Source of the DNA: Ctenosaura bakeri
Lineage: Eukaryota > Chordata > Lepidosauria > Squamata > Iguanidae
Reading direction: 5' to 3'
DNA: 64,000 nt
NCBI GenBank assembly: GCA_948474755.1
Contig: CAOLHI010002502.1
Location: 1 to 64,000 of the forward strand
Position 1 is the first letter of the stretch; every line of letters begins with the position of its first letter. This document shows positions 1-11,859 of the stretch, piece after piece. The translations under genes and the position numbers were made by a program. A model generated the notes under the pieces. The model saw only the letters and a list, made by a program, of their open reading frames with translations. It searched no databases and was not told where the DNA came from.

Positions 1-960
1 CTGGGAACATCATTTGCTACTCTGCCTTGTACAGCAGATCATCTTGTGTTTGGCACATTGCAGGGAGAGAATCATGGAATCCTTCAGATATTGTTGGATT
101 GCAACTTCCAGAGTTCTCAGAATTCATTGCCATTGGCTATGTTGGCTCTGGTTGCTGGAATTTTCGACTAGAACTTTTTCTCTAAGTCAAATTGCCTCTT
201 CTCTGCCCTGGTTTCAATCTTTGGGAACACTGCAATATGTACTCCACCGTTATGACAGTGTTTGTGTGGGATCCAATTAGGATTGCCAATGTGAAAACTG
301 AGAAGGGCTTCTTCCCTTTAATAGCTGTTTAGAAGAGGACATTTCAGAAGGTGGTGCATTTTGTTCGGTTATATGATGAGCAACATCTGCTTAAATTCCT
401 TCTTCTGCACAACCATTAAAGTTACAGGAGCCCTCTCCAGCTTTAACTTTGCCAACCCTAAATAATTTGAGCACAAAGCCCTACTTGCTTAGAGAATTGT
501 CAAGTTAATTCATGCCTCAGAGAATTATTTAATTAGCCTGTTAAGTCCCCAAATAACTGAAGCTTCCAGTTGAATTTATGGCCTCCATGTATATCAATTT
601 AGTATGTGCTTCAGCAGTGCTGCTCAGTTTTTGGGAAGCATTGCCACAACTATAAAGGCATGTACAAACATTCATTTCTTGCTGATTTTTTCCCACCATA
701 GTGGGTGTATGACAATCAGGCAGAAGAGCATGGAAAATTATGGACTATGGCTGACAGAATTGGGGGAACTCTCTTTAGCTAGAAAGGTTCCCTGAACAGC
801 TTGCATGATATTATTAACACAGAGCAGCAGTCATCCAATTTGAAAGCCATTACATACACACAGAAAAGGGAAAAGATGAGGAAAGGAACAGGAAAACAAG
901 CAAAGTGAAACTCTAGACTTACATAAAAAGGAGTGAAGGGAAAGGAATGGGGAAAATAAG
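1..960. other. unrecognised sequence, no gene seen
   Basis: No exon, RNA gene or repeat family could be recognised. Short open frames on the plus strand show no familiar motif and no flanking splice pattern that would lift them above chance in AT-rich DNA. Confidence 0.5.
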
Positions 961-964
961 GAAT

Positions 965-1885
965 ATAACCGCATCTTTAAGACTAACTGGTTTTTATTTT
1001 AGCATGAGCTTCCATGATTATAAACCTGCTTCTTCAGTAGACAGTGATATGCAGGCCCCAGGATATAAAACATAGTTACATAGGTTTGGGAATGGGAGTG
1101 GGAATAGAATCCAGAAAGATGCAAATGATGACCCTTGTCTAAGGTGATGCAGGTCTTTCTTATCTTTAAATTGGCCAGTTAGTGCTGATGTGTGAAAGCA
1201 ATAAATCTCCTCATAAAGAAATCAGTCTGCTTGGGTTCAAAACTTTCTCTGAGGATATTTCTTTTGTCACATGTGCAGTAGTGAGGACTCTTATATTAAT
1301 ACATGTAATGTCCCATGAATGGAGCCATAGTCTTTGTTCACAACTCTGCTAATGGACTAGAATTTGTGAATATAATTCAGTTCAGTTGTTTCTCTCTGTG
1401 GTCTTCTTTTGTTATTTCCTTATTCAAGGACTGTGACATTTAAACCTTGCACTGTATGTCCAGGGAGGTTGAAATGTTCTGCAACTAGTTTTTAGATAAT
1501 GCTACTTCTAATAACTGATTTGTGTCCATTTGTCATCTTGCGTAGAGACTGTCCTGTTTGTGTGATGTATAGCATAGAGGGGCATTGCTGCCATACAATA
1601 GCGTATATCACATTGGAGTAAGAACAAGTGAATGTATCTCTGATATTGTTGGTGATATTATTGGCCTTTGTAATATTGCTCCCAGAGTAGTTGAGGGAAT
1701 AGTTTGGCCTCTGGGCTTGTGGCAAGGTCTTGTTCCTGTATTGCCATCAGTGTTGTAACTGTTGTACCATCCTATTGTAACTGAACTATTGTTTAAAATT
1801 TGGACACTATCTGTGGGCCAATACAGGCTTGCCTCCAAGAGATTCTGAGAGGGCTGTATTGTTCTTCTGAACTGGTTGTCACTTG
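965..1885 (-). mobile_element. Penelope-like retroelement, decayed 3' part with GIY-YIG domain
   Basis: Read on the minus strand, the segment encodes a GIY-YIG-type endonuclease remnant at about 1524-1626: Cys, then NVIYAIV, a CPS motif, YITQTGQSLR and NGH. Penelope-like elements carry this domain at the C-terminus, after the reverse transcriptase. The canonical YIG is YIT here and one expected Cys is Trp, so the copy is degenerate. Further downstream on the minus strand the frame continues past a stop with AEHFNLPGH, also typical of this domain, and ends near 965-1050 in an AT-rich tail that recurs at 6748-6834. The RT domain is missing, so the copy is 5'-truncated. Edges are approximate. 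Confidence 0.65.
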
Positions 1886-1889
1886 CAGT

Positions 1890-4880
1890 TGATGCGTATG
1901 AGTGATCTCAGCTGGGGACTGTAGGTGACTGCTAGGGGTGTTCTGTCATTTTGTGATGTTGCTGTGTCCTGTAGTAGATGTCCCCTGCTTCCCAACTCTT
2001 TCTGTCAGTCAGTCAGTCAGTCCTTCCTTCCCTCTCTCTCCCCTCTCCAGACAGAGCAAGTATATCAGAAGATCACACTATTTGTTTGGTTTGTGTGTGC
2101 GTGTGTGTATGTATGTTTTAAGTCCAACTAATGTTTCTGTTGTCCCAGAGTGTTTTCTAGCAGCTCTTGGTAGTACCAGCTGAAATATTTTATTCCTACC
2201 TTCAGATGGATTTATTTTTTAATTCTGAGTCATATTGGAATGGAGATCTCCCCATCTCTTTCTTCTTCTTTTCAAAAAAAATCTTAGATTTGTAGCTCAT
2301 CAGTGAAATGACACTTTTGCAGTGTTAGACTGTAACTCTAAGGCTGAAAAAAAAAGAAGAAGAAGAAGAAGAGAAAAATTGCCCTTCAAACCATAGAATC
2401 TCTTCAGCAAATCATGGTCCAGTCTTTAGAAATCTTGGGAAGAACCCTAATACAAATCCAAAGAATTGCTAGAAACAGCCTCCCAGAAGAACAATTGGGC
2501 CAAGTGGACGCAGAGTCTCAGTAGAGCTCTCTTCTCAACAGATCTCAGTAGAAAGACCCTGTTCCCATGTCTTTGCAGTATGACTCCTGTCCTGCTGATA
2601 ATGTTAGTGCTAGTGAGCTGTTTTGTACCAGCAGATACTGAGTATGTGCTAATGGGAATGTGTAAGTATGTCCGTACCCCCATGATTATGGTATGTGCAC
2701 TATCTATACACCATGAACAAAGTTATTGGTCTCTGCAGGGGATTCCAACGTAAGGATGGGAACTCTGGTCAGTCAGAATTCCCTCCCTTGTGGAGGAGAC
2801 CCTATGTGCCCAAAAGTGCTTCTCTTCGTAGTAAAGCCTAGATAACCACTGGAATGGGGAAAGCCATGGCTGCTGTACATAGCAGCATCAAGAGATCAAG
2901 TCAGCCCAACATATTAGTGTTGTCCCCTGTGCACATTCACTACACATGGATGCCAGGCATCAAGTCTGAATAAAATGGATGCTGACTACTATTTTCTACC
3001 TGACTTTCAGATTTGTTACTCCCCATTGTGAATTTTTTGGGTCAGGAATGGAAAGTATTCCTCATTGAATAGACAACATATTACTTGCAAGTTTGAATTT
3101 TAATAATCCCCCTCTAGGAGTACTACATTTTTACTGAAACCAACACAGTGAAGAAAGGAAGGGGCCATAGGACAAAAAAAGGCAGGGGGAATCACACCAC
3201 TCCTTACATAATATGGCGGGGGGGGGAATAGGTCAGCAACTCCTCTCAGCTCTGTTGTTGGCTAACATGTATCTAAACAACTAGGACCCTTTCTTTTCTC
3301 AGTTTTTCTGCATAGCCTGCATAATTCATTTATGTGAAGTGTCCTTACTGCTAGGAATCCTGAATATACGTATCTGTAAAGGTTCTCAGCATTCCAGTTA
3401 CTTGAGCATTGCTGGATGAATATGACACATAAATCAATTATCCAGGGAATAGTGTTTGAGTAGGAGACCATTTTTTCAATAGGAGCTTTATTTTCTGCGA
3501 TGTGCATGACCGCTAGTGAGCTTTTCTTTGGAGAGCAGGATAATGAGAGACTTTCTCTCTTTAAATTCACCTTCTGTAAAAGCTCCATCTAGCTCCTAGA
3601 AGGCAGAATAGTGCAGTGGCAGCCAGAGAGTTCCACTGAGACCGAAGACTAACTGGATTATAACAGTCAGTTATAGCTGGACTATAACACTCTGCTTACT
3701 CCAGAGTGGACAAACTTTAGCTTGTGGAATCTTCTTCTATTTCTTTTAATTTCTTTTGATAGAACTTTGAGGACTACCTGCCAGAGCCAGGTACAAAAGA
3801 AAAGCACTTAGAATAAATGCATTCTAAGCCCAAGAATCTTTTCTGAATGAATACCAGGCTGGAATGGAGGTCACTGTCTTTTTACATAAAAATGCAGTCC
3901 CAGTTACCCAGGTTTTTCTCAAAACCAGCAGTAGAATTTAAGTTATGGAGAGTCATGTTGGCTGCAATAGTTAAACAGCTAAGAATCATAAATTGTTGTT
4001 CAAGAATAACAACAAAAATCTCATGTTCCTCATCCCACCTCTCTCTCTCTCTTTCTCTTCACACACACATGCACACACACACAGGAGTTTTGCATTCCCA
4101 GATCATCCTTAGTGACATGCCAGCTATTCCTAGCAGTGTTGGAGATCTGTTTAGGGTGAAGCATGTGCTCTTTTTCTGGTATTCTTGATTGAAAAATAAG
4201 GAAGAAAACTAACAACAAAAGGCAGTCTTATCTGTGTATGTGCTTGCTAAGGCATCTCTAATTTTCTGTTGCTTGCTTTTCATGTAAAAGAGCAACAGTA
4301 TACATGCTACTTAGGCAGCTGGCTGAATGTGTACCATTTACCTAACACTACATTTATTTCAGAAAGTTTTATGTCAGGGATTTGGCTCTGCAGGATTCAG
4401 ATTATATAGATACTTATGCAAATAACCATTGAGATCAGATGCTGGTATATTTTACGAAGTCACACTGAGAACAAGGCGAAACAGAAAATGCAAACAATGA
4501 AATAGAAGTTTTTCCCTCCATGTAATAGGAAAGATTTGTGGCTAACTTAGGTTCATACTACTTTTGACTTCTCAGAAAACTTCTCCTAGTATATGACAGC
4601 TGTGCTTTTCCAGCCATTTCCCTGTGAAGTCACAATGCCATCTTGTGGCTATTCAGTTTAAATGATGATTTGTTCACACAACCAACACTGCTTCCCCATG
4701 ATGCACAATGACGATCTGCTTAAAGACGTAACTTGTAATGTCAAATAGAAGCAAAGCAACATGCCAGTTCTTCACACAAACATGGCAGCTTGAAAAAAGT
4801 GCTGGTGGAATAACTGAAATTGCTACCAATGAATGTCAACAGCATGGCATTTTCTTCAAAGCATTGATTGGTAGTAATTT
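1890..4880. other. unrecognised sequence with short simple repeats
   Basis: No gene or clear transposon recognised. It holds a short CAGT run near 2005-2025, CT-rich DNA near 2030, a GT stretch near 2093-2115, an AAG run near 2350-2372, a G tract at about 3216, and a CT then CA tract at about 4041-4085. Open frames across the last tract are low-complexity artefacts. Confidence 0.5.
4041..4085. repeat. CT/CA microsatellite
   Basis: A run of CT dinucleotides passes directly into CA-rich repeats. It explains the Ser/Leu- and His/Thr-rich open frames on both strands here. Confidence 0.8.
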
Positions 4881-4934
4881 CTGTCATTCTCTGGGAAACT
4901 GTTAGTGATTTCTGTGATTTAGTTGTGCCACTAA

Positions 4935-5035
4935 TACACATAGGTTGCAGTCCTGTGCACATTTGCCTGAGAGTAGGCCCCATTGAACTTGGTGAAATGT
5001 GTTCCTTGAATAGACAGTTGTAGGATTTCCCTGCG
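4935..5035. repeat. dispersed reptile repeat B copy
   Basis: The segment runs from GTTGCAGTCCTGTGCAC through GCCCCATTGAAC to a terminal GTAGGATT. The same word order (cagtcctgtg, then a ccccattgaac core, then aggatt) recurs at 51148-51235 and in part at 5400-5475. It resembles a widespread unclassified reptile interspersed repeat built around 'agtaagccccattgaac'. Confidence 0.5.
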
Positions 5036-5060
5036 CATTTAACTACACACACATGCACAT

Positions 5061-5104
5061 GCAGAGAGAGAGAGAGAGAGAGAGGCAGGCAGGACAGGCA
5101 GGCA
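5061..5104. repeat. AG microsatellite with CAGG repeats
   Basis: A (GA)n run at 5061-5084 is followed by short GGCA/CAGG repeats to 5104. The minus-strand frame across it (Leu/Ser run) is therefore not credible as protein. Confidence 0.85.
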
Positions 5105-5862
5105 GCAATGTCCTTAAACATACAGTACTTGCTCTGTAGAATTTGTCAGTCTGTGCAATACATTCCCTTTCATTACCCTTGCCTTAGTCATGTCAGATTT
5201 GCTTCTAGTTAAACGTACTTCTGGCATGAAACAGCAAACGGGAATGCCAACTCAGGAATGAGTAGCCATCAATAAGTATCGCAACCTCTGTTTCAAGCAC
5301 GAGGCTTTCAAGAAATATTGTGTGGGATTTATAAACTCTCCAGTGAGACAGTTTCTTCTCCAAGTTGCAGAAATAGATCTCTAAATATTATGAGCTGCAG
5401 GCTGCCACATCTGTTCACATTTGCCTGGGAGTAAGTCCTATGAACATAGTTGGAGTTACCTTGAATAAACATGGAGAAGACTGTGCTGAAATTGAATTAA
5501 AATCTCTGGGAACTTTGACCGTAAATCCCATTGGTGATCCTGTTACGTCTTACAGGCTTATAAAAGGATTTACAGCAAGCTTGTAAGATGATATTTGCCT
5601 TCTTTTTTTCTTTACGGAAGTAGTGCATCATGTCTGCTTTCAGTAAAACAACATCTCTGGTGTGAGTACTGTTTTGAAACATCCTGCTGCATGGAATGGG
5701 ACATTCATATAATATTAATAGCTATAACACAAAGGCCAAATGTCTGAAAAAAATGAAGCAAAGGTGAAGACGAATGACCTGGGGACTGTAATGTTAAGGG
5801 AAAGGGCACTGAATTATTTTTCCACAATTCCATCCTCCCAAAATGCCAATAGCTTAATTGTG

Positions 5863-6092
5863 AGGCCTCAGTGCCCTATAGACAGTAAGTCTTGTCTGAT
5901 CTTGGAAGCTAAGCAGGGTCAGCTCTGGCTAGTATTTGGATGGAAGACCACTGATGAGTACAAGGTGCTGTATGCTATATTTCAGAGAAAGGAACTGGTA
6001 AAACCATGCTCGAGTATTTCTTGCTGAAGAAAACCCTCTGAAATTCATAGGACTGCCATAAATAGAGACGTGACTTGAAGACACACAAAAGA
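5863..6092 (+). mobile_element. SINE with 5S rRNA-derived head and Sauria-type tail
   Basis: The head (about 5864-5980) follows vertebrate 5S rRNA: GATCTTGGAAGCTAAGCAGG, then the CTGGCTAGTATTTGGATG region, AAGACC and a GTGCTGTA end. These cover the internal Pol III A box and C box. The second half (about 5981-6092) has the conserved SINE tail with AAGAAAACC, then GACTGCCATAAATAG and GACTTGAAGACACACA, which matches the BovB-like 3' end of Sauria SINEs. It is non-coding; the overlapping minus-strand frames are shadows. The 5S head differs from true 5S rRNA at many positions, so this is a retroposon and not an rRNA gene. Confidence 0.8.
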
Positions 6093-6099
6093 CAAGCAC

Positions 6100-6745
6100 A
6101 AAACCTGTTCTTTCCTCCCCCTGCAATAAGATTTGTGTGGGTGAGCGCATAAGCACAAATGTGCAGACACACTGAGAGAAATTTCAGTAACAGAAGATTG
6201 TGGGAGGGAGGTATAAACAGAGGGAGAGAGATGTTCTATCACTGGTGCCTCAGATCCATCTATTCCTTCGGGCATCTACGGTCAAAAGCATTCAGGTGGA
6301 GATCACCTGTATCATGTATAGGTGGCTTTCCAAATCACAAGCGTTTGGGCCTTTTTTAAAAGAAAGAACCAAATACTTCAGAAAACATGCTTTTTCTTAC
6401 CGTGGCAACCAAGCTTTTATTGACAGATAAGGGGGGCTGCAGTCCTTCCTTGAATGAACTGCTAACTTGGCGAGGAAAAGTATTTAGGGAAATGAAAACC
6501 TGTCAGTTGTGTTTCTCAGAAACCCAGCCAAGTTTTGTACTAGGTTGTGAGACATTTCTTTTTTGTCATTTCATAGGGAAATTTGCATTTATGTCAGTAC
6601 ACATTTTTAGGAATCTACATATTTTTCCTCCTCTAATGAACCTAAGTACAGGCATATTTTTCCAAATATGCACATTTTAGCTATGTGTATTATTTGTGTA
6701 TGTATTCAAAGAAATAGCAGTACTCACCTGTATCAGCATAAAAAG
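6100..6745. other. unrecognised sequence
   Basis: No gene or repeat family recognised between the 5S SINE and the Penelope-like tail. The overlapping open frames are short and unsupported. Confidence 0.45.
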
Positions 6746-6747
6746 AT

Positions 6748-6834
6748 ATAAAAGAATCCTGTAGCATCTTTGAGTGCAAGATCTCTAGCCTAAGCTTGCA
6801 TAGACTCAGGCTTCTTCACTGGATGCAGTGCATC
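6748..6834 (-). mobile_element. Penelope-like 3' tail fragment
   Basis: The plus-strand order 'gtagcatctttgag' then 'aagcttgcatagactcagg' then 'cttcttcactggatgcag' parallels the segment near 993-1045, where an adjoining GIY-YIG remnant lies on the minus strand. It is therefore read as a short 3' end of the same class in the same orientation. No protein-coding part remains. Confidence 0.45.
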
Positions 6835-6839
6835 AGCTT

Positions 6840-9600
6840 GGTCTGGCTCGTACCCACCTTTACATAGCTAAAACATGCATATTTGAGGGGAAAAATGTGC
6901 CCAAACGTGCTTTAGGTAGTGGAAGGTAGGTAGATTCAGAAATAGTGTTTGCAATTTGAAAACAAGCAAACAAATAAAAAGAATTTGACCCTCCCAGTTT
7001 CCTCTCGGTGATGCCGAACCAAAATATATCTACGTACTTTCTTTAACAGTCTTGAAGACTGCAAATGGGAGAAATTCATTTTAATAATCTTGATCAATGT
7101 AAATTTCTTTCTCATGCCTATAATGTTGTTTCATGTTTTTCCATATGATGATTCCCTTAGGGGGAAAAATCCTAGTTTCTTAACTAAAGATAGGCAACTG
7201 TAGGAGGTCTGGAGGCCATTTTCTGGTTTGTTCAAGGGGTGCATTTTCCTTATTTTTTATTTTAGTTTAAAATGCAGAGTGGGAAAAACCATTAAATGTA
7301 TTAAATTTATTTCATTAAATGTTTAAGTGCTACTAAAGATTAAATTTGTTAAATTAATTTAAAACAAATTAGCAGTAATTGAATTAATCAAAATTAATTC
7401 TCAGATTCTCTGATTAATTTAGGTTGAGGATTTTAAATTTAATTTATCTTGCTCAATTAATTGGGATGGCACATTCTGTGGCTGCCAGCTTGTGGACTTC
7501 TTCAGCAGCAAAGCTCTATGGCTATTGGTGGTTTATGTTCAATAAATATGGTTGATGTAACTTATACTTCAAGAGTGTGCAATTATGTTTATTCCACTGA
7601 AATAGCAACGTCTTCCCTTTCCACCATATAACCACAACTCTTGTAGCTGCATTCTGGACGAAATGAAATTTCAAGAGCTACTTTTCAGACCTGTAGAGCG
7701 CATGGCAGATAATATTGTTTCTTTATCATACCTAAAGGCATTGATATACACTGGGAGCTAGATGCACAAGTAGCTTTTCCAGGACTGTAGGGTCCACTGA
7801 TCTCAGTTGATAAAACTTTATATCTAACATGGAAACAGCTATCAGTTACTTGGATGCTGTCAGCTGAACAATTGCAAAGATCATATGCTGAGCACAGCTC
7901 CTTTGTGTGGTAGTTTGTTTCGTGTTTCCAGTTACTCACTGACTAATGGTAGTGTGATTCTGCAGTCATTGCCAGTTGTTAAGACACCTAGGAGGTATGA
8001 TGTAGCAACTATAAATCTCCTTTTTGAGGTATAGAACTACTTCCTGAGGAAGGAAATTAAGGTTGCAAGGGTTGTAAATCAGATGGCCCTTTCACTAACA
8101 GTTTCATATAGACAGCTTTAGAGACAACTTCCGTTCCAATACAGAGCAGCATAATCTAGGCTAATGTGTAAGTCTAAGGGGAAAAAAACCCTCCTTGGGG
8201 TGTATATCCTTGACTGTAGCTGTAATCTACTTTCCTAATTTGACCCCCTTTTTATAACAGCCAACTGGCTTGAAATGGCTTTGCTTGTTTGGTTTTGGTC
8301 ATGTAAGGAAGGAAAAGGGAGATACCTATCTCATTTCTGTTTGGCTGCATGAACCACCAGAAATGGACCTTAATTTGCAAGTGCTTCAAACAACATTTTT
8401 ATCTCAGAAAGAAAGCTAGCTCACAAAGGCTTTAAATTCCCATATGTATATGAAATGAGGCTATTGCTATTAGAAATATGTGCACCAAAACCCAAGAATC
8501 TATTGAGAGGCCAGGCAATCTATAACTGGCATGTGGCTCTCAGCTTCTGGTATGGCCAACAAAAAGATTGCAGGAAGGAACCCCATCCAGTTGCAGTCAC
8601 CTACCCATTACTGGAAGGAAACTGGGAGGGTCAAGTTTCCTTTTTCTTTTCTCTTTAAGTCAGACGCAAGTAAATGTACAGCACTTTCCCCTAGTTCTTC
8701 CTGCTTTCTATAGTTTATCACTCTAATTTTTTTCACCTTGTGATAGCAAATAAAAGATCAATGCATTGCCTAGACTGGTGGATTAAGGCCAAAGGACACA
8801 GGCTTTTACTGGCATATCTGAAACCTGGGAAGAAATGGGGAATTTTGACTTGAAGAACTGGTATCTTAGACGGGCTGTCTATCTTACTAGATTTAGGTTG
8901 CTGTTCTTACCATTAATTTGAATGGCTTGCTTGGCCATATACTAGTACATTTTTGAAAGCGGGTGATTGCAAGCCAGGAGATCAAAATAGAGTTCCTGGT
9001 ATTCCTGAATAGGGCTTGAGCTGGAACCAAATAGAAAAGAAGGAAAATTTCCTCAAGATGCTGAGACAGGATTCTGAGCCAGAGCTTTTTCAGGACTAAC
9101 TCCTAGACATATGTGGGCATAAGGTTAACCTACACCTGCATTTGCCAATAACATAATTCCAGCCAATGCTTTCCAACAATTTGGAAACCTTCCCACTCAG
9201 TTTCTGCCAAACATAATGGAGTTTAAGAGACAGGGCCCATCAGGGAATGTAGGTGGCAGGCTTAAGCACATCACATATTTCTACTTTGAAATCCTTGAAA
9301 AAGTACACTGGGAAGTCACTATCTTGTTTCCCCTGAAGGTCCTGTAATATTAACAGCTGCAAAAATAAGTAATTTTAGCCAGATTGCTGTAACTGAGTGA
9401 TAGAGTATGCACAGCATGGACTGTATTGTCTTGAATGTTATTTTTAGTTAGAATAGATGATGTGAATTTGTTTAATGATTGGATTCCCTGTATATACCAG
9501 TATACCTGGGAAATTTTCCTATCTGAAATTCTGGTGAATTCTTGGGTGTCATTGGAGGAGACAATATTGGAGAACTAGATTGGAATAGGTGCATTTAGAA
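6840..9600. other. unrecognised sequence, partly very AT-rich
   Basis: No exon or identifiable element. A markedly AT-rich block occupies about 7255-7460, with repeated AATTAA and TTAAAT words. The rest is unremarkable intergenic DNA. Confidence 0.5.
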
Positions 9601-9601
9601 G

Positions 9602-9709
9602 TTTAGGCCACCAACTGTTATCACACCCACTGAGCATGACCAATGGAAAGGGAGTGTGGAAGTTATAGTCCAAAATATCCAGTGGGCCAAAAGTTTCCCA
9701 TCTCTGAGG
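9602..9709 (-). mobile_element. hAT-like MITE fragment
   Basis: The reverse complement runs from CTCAGAGATGGGAAAC through TTTTGGCCCACTGGATATTT and a GACTATAACTTCC motif. The same order (CAGNGGTGGGNAA, then GGCCNTCCAGATGTTG, then ACTACAACTCCCA) occurs at 10675-10787 and 48003-48085. This is a common reptile non-autonomous hAT pattern. The ends are too decayed to see target duplications. Confidence 0.45.
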
Positions 9710-10674
9710 TAAATGGAGCAATGGTCATAGTCATACAAAGCAGCTTCTGATATTCCTTCACATGTTGCTCCCAAATGCTAAGTCACTCTATCCTGGGGAT
9801 GGGGAAGCAGGAAGCAGCAAGTAATATTACAATAGTGCTGTGCTACATGGACCAATGTCAGTCCACAAGCCATCCGTAGCTTGGTCCCTGGTGAATTTCC
9901 AGAAAGAAGAATTGGAGCCAATGGGTACAAATGTGATATTGGCCTCCAGTACACTGGGGGGAACTCCTTGTCCTCCATGTCGGATAGTTTGAGACACCCT
10001 GTCCGACAAATCCAACAGTTCACTATAGGATGGATCCTTCTCGGGTTGTGGATGCGTGTAGCCATTTATGAGACACATTAGCAGAAGAACAAGTTGAACT
10101 GTCTTCTTGGTTATAGATGATCTGCTTCTTTCATATGCAGTTAGTATAGCAAATGCAAAATACTTCACTTAATATTGCTCTTGAAAACCCCCAGCAGGGG
10201 GAAAACAAACCCTTAAAAGGTCGTCAGAGGATTTAACTCTACCCAGCCACTTCCTGAACATAATTAACAGCTGCTGTGCAATCTGCTGCCACTTGTAGCA
10301 CATGATCCTGTTTAAAATATTGTTCTCTTGGGGAAAGGCAGCCTATAAATTTTAGCAATGACAAGCACACACTGTTTTTTCATGAAGAGGATGCAAGCTT
10401 CTAGAGCAGCCCAGGACAAACAGGGAGAGAGCAAAATGGAGAAGCAGCAGAGCACAGGCCTCAGGAAACCTGAACAGTGGTAAGGCAGCATCTTTCAAGG
10501 GTCTGAAGATGTGCTAGCTTTATTTTAGATAAGAGGGACCACTTCTTTCCTCCAATATCCTCACAGCAGATTTATGCCTAATAGATGTGTGACATACAGA
10601 AGCAGTGCTTTTTCTAGCCCTCTGTTTCTCAGCTTGAAGAAATCTGCCCAGTCTCAATTTGTTCTCACTGGATA

Positions 10675-10787
10675 ATGTCATTTTGAGACTGTAGCTCCCA
10701 GCATTCATCACTGTTAGCTAGGGGCTGATGGAGGTCACAGTCCAACATTTGGAGGGCTGTGCTTTGCCCACCCCTGCACTAAAAACA
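10675..10787 (-). mobile_element. hAT-like MITE fragment
   Basis: The reverse complement begins GTGCAGGGGTGGGCAAAG, continues with CCCTCCAAATGTTGGACT, and ends near CATTCATGCTGGGAGCTACAG-like sequence. It is the best preserved of the copies of this family in the window. No transposase remains. Confidence 0.5.
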
Positions 10788-10989
10788 CTGTGAGGAATAC
10801 ACTTTATTTTTCCACTTTATTATTGGAGGGAACTGGTGGTGCTGCTCCTGAGATTGCCAGTGGCAACATAAATGTTTAAAGAAATGGAGATTGTCTTGGT
10901 AAACATTATCAGCTCTGAGTTCTTCTTTCAAAGTTTTTTTGTTTAAGTTTCATAGGCTGCATGATATCCTTTTTTTTTTTTTTATTGAG

Positions 10990-11185
10990 GCACTGAAGAC
11001 TGGTGGCTTCCATGTCAGTGGGATGGCGGGTTCACTCTAGGTTTTAGTCTGAAGTTTAAAGGAGCTATCCAAGGTGCTGAACCCTATTCTCCCAAAATAG
11101 ACTCTGTACCTTGGACACCTCCTTCAATGTTCCAATTAAAATCCCAGACCAGATTCACCAAGAGCTACCAGCTGCTGCTGCTCAA
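10990..11185. mobile_element. palindromic MITE, family A copy
   Basis: The left half contains GGTTCACTCTAGGTTTTAGTC then TGAAGTTTAAAGGAG. The right half carries the approximate inverse: TTCAATGTTCCAATTAAAATCCCAGACCAGATTCACC. The same arrangement recurs at 38600-38790, 51262-51420 and more weakly at 54790-54910. It is a non-coding foldback element of unassigned superfamily. Confidence 0.55.
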
Positions 11186-11604
11186 GGACACTGCAAAGCT
11201 TTGTCCTTTCCCTCCCATTCTCTTTCCAGCGTTTCAGCTTATCCTAGGTAGCCTCAGTGAAAGTAAAGGGAGACTGCCTTTGCAGAACATACCATTCTCT
11301 GCATAACATACTGAGCCTAACGGTATGACAACTGGACATGCTGGGCAATCTCCTGATCATAGAAGTTCTTCTGATTCATGTCCAGTTGCCTCCTGTGGAT
11401 GGCTCTTTACTCAATAGCAACTATCAAAATCACATAATTAAATTTTGGGGAAAGCTACATTAGAGTTCTGGAATGCTTGGTAGGGATACTTTTTTTAAAA
11501 AATTGCCAACTGGCAACCTATTCAGTAGTTATGTCATTGTAAACCAACTTGCAATCATGTGAAGTTGAATTGTGTCATAGCTTGACATTCATATTCTCAA
11601 GAGG

Positions 11605-11855
11605 GGTACAGTGGGATCATTGTGCAGACAGAGTCATCAAAGCACGGTGGATCCTGTTGCACAGCAGGACCCATTGCACAATAGGTCTCATTGCACATGG
11701 GCATCATCATATTATGGGGTCCCATTGCACAGTGGGGACCCCCATTGTGTATCAAGGTGTCTCACACAGTGCCTTATTGCACAATTGGGACTCCACAAAG
11801 GGCACCCCAATATGCACCATCACAGTTCACTAAAAGGGTTGTGTATCATGTGAAA
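11605..11855. repeat. degenerate internal repeat built on CATTGCACA
   Basis: The word CATTGCACA or ATTGCACAATNGG recurs at least five times in about 150 bases (near 11670, 11690, 11728, 11778), interleaved with GGGGTCCC and GGACCC. Spacing is irregular, so it is not a clean tandem array. Three overlapping plus-strand frames run across it, which is what a low-complexity repeat would give by chance. Confidence 0.45.
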
Positions 11856-11859
11856 GATG

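Noticed and set aside
5864..5980. Possible 5S rRNA gene
   Set aside because: Many substitutions relative to 5S rRNA and direct fusion to a SINE tail; a retroposon head.
11605..11855. Possible CRISPR-like or satellite array
   Set aside because: Repeat words are irregularly spaced and imperfect; eukaryotic context.
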